Positions 59,209 to 64,000 of a stretch of 64,000 bases of DNA are shown in pieces. This stretch comes from Porogramme epimiltina (taxonomy: Eukaryota > Basidiomycota > Agaricomycetes > Polyporales > Polyporaceae), in assembly GCA_900155495.1 (NCBI GenBank), contig FTLJ01000117.1, forward strand, positions 1 through 64,000. Reading direction: 5' to 3'. Under the pieces are notes generated by a model. It saw only the letters and a list, made by a program, of their open reading frames with translations. It ran no database searches and was not told where the DNA came from. Both the position numbers and the translations under genes were made by a program. Numbering within the stretch: position 1 is the stretch's first letter; the number at the start of each line of letters is the position of its first letter.

Positions 59209-62200
59209 CTACCATGACTGTTGCGCGTCCGGAAGGTTGTCGTACGTCCGCGCCACAATGTCCGCCTTCTCCGGAGGCAGGTCCCACGACACGGTCTTTT
59301 CGGGCTGCCGTCGTATGCGGGGGTCTGAGACAACTGTAGGCGACGTCTCCCCAGATCCCACGGCGGCGTCTTCGGGACTCCCAGATGTTGACGCCACCCG
59401 CCCATTCTCGTCCGGATGATCTTCTTGGTCGCTGCCATGGTCGACACCGACGTCGAGGTCGGGATCAAGGTCCATGATGTCTTCCACCGTAGACAAAATC
59501 AGCATAGAGTCATCGTTGCCGCCACGGCTGTCAGGCGTTGACGACGACGCCGCTGTCGACGTCGGTTTCCGACGCTTTCCCGACTTCTCTAGCTTGCGGA
59601 GGACCTTCGCGATGTATTCCTTCGCGAATTTCTTGATCTTGACTGTCTTCTCATCCGAGAGAGAGTCAAGCTTCCCTTCCTTGTAGCTCGCTGACTTCTT
59701 CTCCTTATCAGCGATGACGTGAGTCAACTGCAGACATAGCCACATCAGTATACGAAGCACAAGAATACAATCCTAGCAGCGTACCTCCTTCGCATACTTC
59801 TTGAACTGCTCGTGGTCCATCTGGTCCCTGTGCTTAGACATGACCTTCACGACGACCGCGCCAATGAGCTTCAGCAGCCTCTTCTCCTTGTTCGCCTCTT
59901 TCTCTTCTTTCGACAGTACCGGCTTTTTCGGCTTCGAAGACGACCCCGACGACTTCTTCTTTGGCCTCGGCGACAACGGCGGCAGCCAATCTTTATCGTT
60001 TGTGGCCGTCTTCTCACTCTTGCTCCACCGGAGGGCCCGCTGCTCCTCAAGCTTCTGTGCCTCGCGGTCCTCCTCTGCCTTCAGAGCCGCCGCTTTGATG
60101 ATATCCGCCACGTCCTTCCGTCTCTGTGCCGCTACCTCCTGCTGGTTCTGCTCGGGCACGTACGCCATCCAGCGGGTAGAGTCGTAAGGCGGAGGGGTCC
60201 GCAACCGTGGTTTAGCGCCGTTTTCTGAGGGTAATACGAATACGGGATAGTCGTCTTCGACGGCGCGGGACCGCTTGAAGGGCCGTTCGTCGTCCGAGTC
60301 ATGGTTCAACACGGACGTAGGCTCGAAAGTCAGGGTGCCATCATCCTGAAGAATGTGACCAGGTGAGTGCCACGTAATGTGCTATGTAGTAGATATACTC
60401 ACTCCCTTGGCACGCTTTGGTATCCGGTATGCTACTTCGAGAGCATCCCATTGCGTGAGGAGCTAAAGGAACAGTGAGAACTTTTATTCTGGAATTATAG
60501 ACTACAACTTACCGCCTTCGCAAGCGTAGCAACGGTCTCGTTGTCGGACATCGAGAGCTGCTGTACCGATCTGTCGACCTGCGAGTCCTCTACCTTGTTC
60601 CGTTGGATAAGAGGCCAGGTCTGCATACACTCCATAGCCTGGAAAGAGGTGAGCGTCCGCGACAAGGTAGATGAGGAACTACTCACAAGCATGTTGATCT
60701 CAACATCGTCTTTGTAGTCTTCAAGGATGTTGGTCATGGCACTAAAACCACGTAAGCGCATGATCTGGCGTAACGCCGCCATATCCTCTGTCAACTAGAA
60801 GTACTGTGAGGGACAGCATAGGCAAATAAAAATTGGACAAAATACTTTGACGCGCATCAGCAACTTGACAAGAAGCTTCCTGCTTTGTGTTTGCTTAACC
60901 GCCGCCATCACTTTCGGAACGTCCTTGAGGACGATAGGCTTGAGGTCGGGCTAAGGCGGTTTATGTCAATGTGGGGTGAGGAGCGATTTTAGAGAGTATC
61001 CTCACAATGAAATCCTCGTCCAACTTTCTGCCCTTCTTCTTCCTCGACCCCTTCAAACCAAGCAACTCAACTTCCTCGCTGATACCGAGAGCTGCGCAAA
61101 AGTCGTCTAGTCAGTACGAAGCGCGAAATGAGGTACAGGTAAACGCACCATCCAGGTAGAGGTCGTCCATCGCAGCCAGGTCAGTCTGAGTCTTGCCACC
61201 GATAAAGCCAACACAATTTGGCTCGCCACAGTAACATGGCTGTGCGTCGTGTCTGTGAATCATATGAACAATCGAATGCCTTCGTACAAGAAGGAAGGCG
61301 CTCACCCGTATCTATCCACATTGTAGTTGAATGTGAGCTCTTCATACTGCTTGATTGAGCGGCTGGCGAAGATGCCCATCCGAACATACTCCCCAACCGT
61401 CCACTTCGCCACGTAGCAGTTGGGGTTACAGCTGTGGTTTGCGAATCGGCCGATTCCTCCGCGTTTCGTCGCATCGATGAACTGTGGCCATCCCATGAAC
61501 GCCCAGACACAGCCTCGCCCTAACAGGAGACGTACCTCGTCCTTCTGAAGCATCATAAAGTAGAAGTGCCGGATCCCCTCCTCCGCGTATTGCCGCATTC
61601 GTTTTAGGAATGACGGCTGGCTCACAACGTCTCCCACATACTCATAAATGAAAGTGTCCCTAGGACGCCGTCAGGTCTATATCAGGGAACAGGGTTCGCA
61701 TGAGACGCACTTCGGGATATCCTGACCAGCGCGAAGGCCGAACCCCTTCATTTCCGTCTTAACAATCTCTATTGGTGCGTATTGTCTGCGCTGAAATCTA
61801 TTTTCAGGTCAGCATGAGGTTGGCGAGAATGAGAAATCCGCGTACCGTTGGTTCCGGCAGTAGGCTCGACATCTGCAATCGTCGGGAAGGCATTCAACTT
61901 GAGTAAGTCGGTTGATACAATCCGAGTTGTGGCCGCATGCAGTATCTGGATCATCGAGGCCTAGAGATAACGCCGTACCACGTCAGCGGAATGCTCTCCT
62001 ATTAGGGCTTGTGCTATAGTCGCGCTGGACAATAGGGACAGCATGGGGGAGACAGCAGTGAAGGGGGGAAGGGGGGGATGGAATAACTAAGCGACATATC
62101 CCGAGGGCGCAGGTCCGCCAAGATGTATGGATTTTTGTGCGAGCTTAGGTGGGAGGAATGTCGTCATAGGACGGGTAGGGATACCTCTCCCACCCAGTCA

Positions 62201-62758
62201 CAGAGCACAGGCGGCCTTGGGATGGTGGGAACGGTACAGGGCGGCATGGAATAACGAGTGATGATGGACTAGCATGACGACAGGGATAAAAACGATGGAG
62301 GATTATCACTCACCATGTTCGTACTGACAATCACACGTCATGCTCTCCAGTGCCTCCCTCGACTTCCCTAACGTTCCATATTGGTAGTGGTTGGCCGGTA
62401 TTTCCGCGAAACACTTCAACGCCTCCTCTTCTGCACGTGGGAGGTGCTCAATCAGCTGGACGGGGGCCTTAAGAGCCTTGCCCTTCTTGCCGGATGGCGC
62501 GGGGGTAGCGGAGGGTGTGGACTTGCTGGAACCGTTACTGAGTTTGGTCTCCACGGATGCGCTGCGCGACATGTCGGGCTCTACGCTCTCTTCTTTATCT
62601 TCCGCAGAGCGTAGATACTGGTCCATGTCCTCGTCCTTGACGGTAAGGGGAAGCTTGGCGTCGAGGGACTCAGCCTTGACGGCGTCTGACTCGAAGAGCA
62701 AGGCAGCCGAGGGTTTTGTTTCAACGCCATTGAGACGGACTTCAGTCATTGTAGACAT
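59209..62758 (-). CDS. SET2: Histone H3 lysine-36 methyltransferase SET2
   Basis: Co-transcriptional H3K36 methyltransferase that travels with elongating RNA polymerase II. Exon 1 (62758-62314) encodes an acidic/Ser-rich leader and the start of the AWS domain ([10 protein letters not shown]). After a 353-nt intron, the longest noted in the gene, AWS continues ([27 protein letters not shown]). The SET domain follows: [33 protein letters not shown] and [13 protein letters not shown], then post-SET ([15 protein letters not shown]). Downstream are a helical TFIIS-N/LEDGF-like region ([17 protein letters not shown]), a basic Lys-rich linker, and a C-terminal SRI domain for the phosphorylated Pol II tail ([20 protein letters not shown] ... 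[18 protein letters not shown]). A Ser/Asp-rich tail ends at TAG 59211-59209. No WW domain was recognised. Confidence 0.93.
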
Positions 62759-63090
62759 TGCTGGTGCCCGCGCAGGTACAGAATATCCGTTGGTCTAGGA
62801 TTGAACACCTGCGGAATTTGAGAGATGTTAGTTGCCCCAGGTGGGCTGAAGGGCAGGGGCTGGCCTGGCAAGAGAATAAGTTAAGTGAGGGAAAGCGTAT
62901 CCCAGAAGAACGCAGCCGACGTTAAAGCAGATGTGTGCGCAGCGGCAGAGAGGCCGATGGCCAAGACGAGGCCAGGGTCGAGCGATGGTCTGGTTCCAAA
63001 GCACAAGTCTCGCAAGCGCCCATATCCGGGTCTTTCTTCCGGCGTCCATTCTCGTCCCGCCCTCATTTTCGTCTTGTCTCCCTCGTCGCA
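62759..63090. other. Divergent promoter region, SET2 / RPA49
   Basis: 332 bp shared by two housekeeping genes transcribed in opposite directions. No separate gene seen. Confidence 0.5.
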
Positions 63091-64000
63091 ATGTCCTCAT
63101 CCACAATCAGCAAAAAGAGAAAGCGTGGCGCGGACGATGCGGAAAAGGCAACTTTTCGCCTGAGCGACCAGCCCGCCAGTCAAGTCGGCCCCGTCCTCGG
63201 TGAGTGCCTACAATTTGACCCAGCAAACAGCAGCTCAAGCGCCTTTCAGCCAGCTTTCCGTCCTTGCAACCCCCGTCGACCACCGCGTTTCAGTGCTATG
63301 GGCAGAGGAGCAAGGATAAAAACGTGCCTTTTGAGTCACAATCGACTCTAGTTGCTGGTGAAGCAGAGTCGGTCGAATTCTTCTCCGCCGATGGACCTCT
63401 TTTGTCGAGTGGGTGCAGGTGAGCATCTCGTGCTTGGAAAATCTGACGACTATGCCCTGACCACTGCCTCTGCAGTTATATGATTGGCGTGCACGACAAA
63501 CGCACAAACACGACCACCCTGCGACCTGCACCCCTCCACATCCTAGCCCGACAAGTCAAATCTCTGAAGAACCTGAAACCGATCGAAGTTTCGACCGAGG
63601 AGCGCATGGAACTGCGGAATAATCTTGGGGAGGCGTTTGGTACTAAGAAAGCGAAGGCTGCCATCAGGGCTAGGGAGAGGAATAGGGTTGACATTGACGC
63701 TATGAAAGACGTCGCCGCCCACCTGCAAGACACCATCATGGCGAATACGGACACTCTTCCAACTGCAGGTGCGTTAGCCCAGCTCGCTTTATCCCGAATG
63801 TGCACTGAGAGCTGTAATGTCGCTATAGAAGAGGCGAAGGAAGCGGCAGACAGTAACAGGCTTGTCCCACCATACGACGCGGACGCTAAACGGCCGCAGG
63901 ATGTTTACGCCCTTCATGACATCATCCCCGAAGCCGAGTACAATGCCCTTCCCATCAATGCCTTCAAAGCTGCCAAAACACCTCAAGATCGCTATGCTCT
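63091..64000 (+). CDS. RPA49: RNA polymerase I subunit A49 (partial, runs off the window)
   Basis: N-terminal part of the Pol I-specific subunit that stabilises initiation and elongation with A34.5. Exons 63091-63199, 63250-63418, 63476-63768 and from 63829 onward join in phase. The start MSSSTISKKRKRGADD is followed by the TFIIF-like dimerisation region (CYGQRSKDKNVPFESQ, SYMIGVHDKRTNTTTLRPAP), matching fungal A49. Then come PIEVSTEERMELRNNLGEAF and KTPQDRYAL at the window edge. The C-terminal tandem winged-helix region lies outside the window. Confidence 0.9.

Noticed and set aside
61300..61360. SET2 catalytic motif FNYN instead of FDYN as a disabling change
   Set aside because: Filamentous-fungal SET2 proteins, as I recall them, commonly carry Asn here, and the rest of the SET/post-SET residues are intact.

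Overview
The window is genomic DNA from a filamentous basidiomycete, most likely an Agaricomycete. The genes are packed with short GT-AG introns of about 45-65 nt, coding regions are GC-rich, and the families present are typical of mushroom-forming fungi: DUF6534 membrane proteins, F-box proteins with divergent C-termini, several P450s, a GMC oxidoreductase and a UbiA-type enzyme. No rRNA, tRNA, CRISPR array or viral gene was seen. All CDS coordinates are genomic spans including introns. Where I rebuilt every exon by hand and the total was a multiple of three, I say so.

Layout. 0.7-6 kb: a large RasGEF (-). 7.8-9.2 kb: GAPDH (+) with a 5-nt microexon. 9.8-11.7 kb: F-box protein (+). 12-16.3 kb: a decayed gene remnant and DUF6534 protein A (+). 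16.8-22.4 kb: a DUF1365 gene (+) split in its first exon by a complete Tc1/mariner-type transposon (16880-20615). That transposon carries a transposase and a second, intact gene encoding an AT-hook protein. 22.4-25.8 kb: another remnant and DUF6534 protein B (+). 26.4-36.6 kb: MFS transporter (-), P450-1 (+), P450-2 (-) and a UbiA-family enzyme (+), followed by DUF6534 protein C (+) and a metallo-beta-lactamase-fold hydrolase (-). 41.5-49.4 kb: the ribosome-biogenesis factor UTP10/HEATR1 (+). 49.8-52.2 kb: DUF6534 protein D (-). 54.3-57 kb: GMC oxidoreductase (+). 57.1-58.7 kb: F-box protein (-). 59.2-62.8 kb: the histone H3K36 methyltransferase SET2 (-). 63.1 kb to the end: RNA polymerase I subunit A49 (+), cut by the window edge.

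How it fits together. Housekeeping genes (RasGEF, GAPDH, UTP10, SET2, RPA49) bracket an accessory interval of about 12-41 kb. Two things stand out there. The first is a two-gene DNA transposon with matching TIRs and a TA target duplication, sitting inside a codon of another gene; joining the flanking sequence across one TA restores a continuous 573-codon frame. The second is a compact group (MFS exporter, two P450s, UbiA-family prenyltransferase/terpene cyclase, hydrolase) with the composition of a small terpenoid or meroterpenoid biosynthetic cluster. Four dispersed copies of the same intron-rich DUF6534 membrane-protein family are spread through the window.
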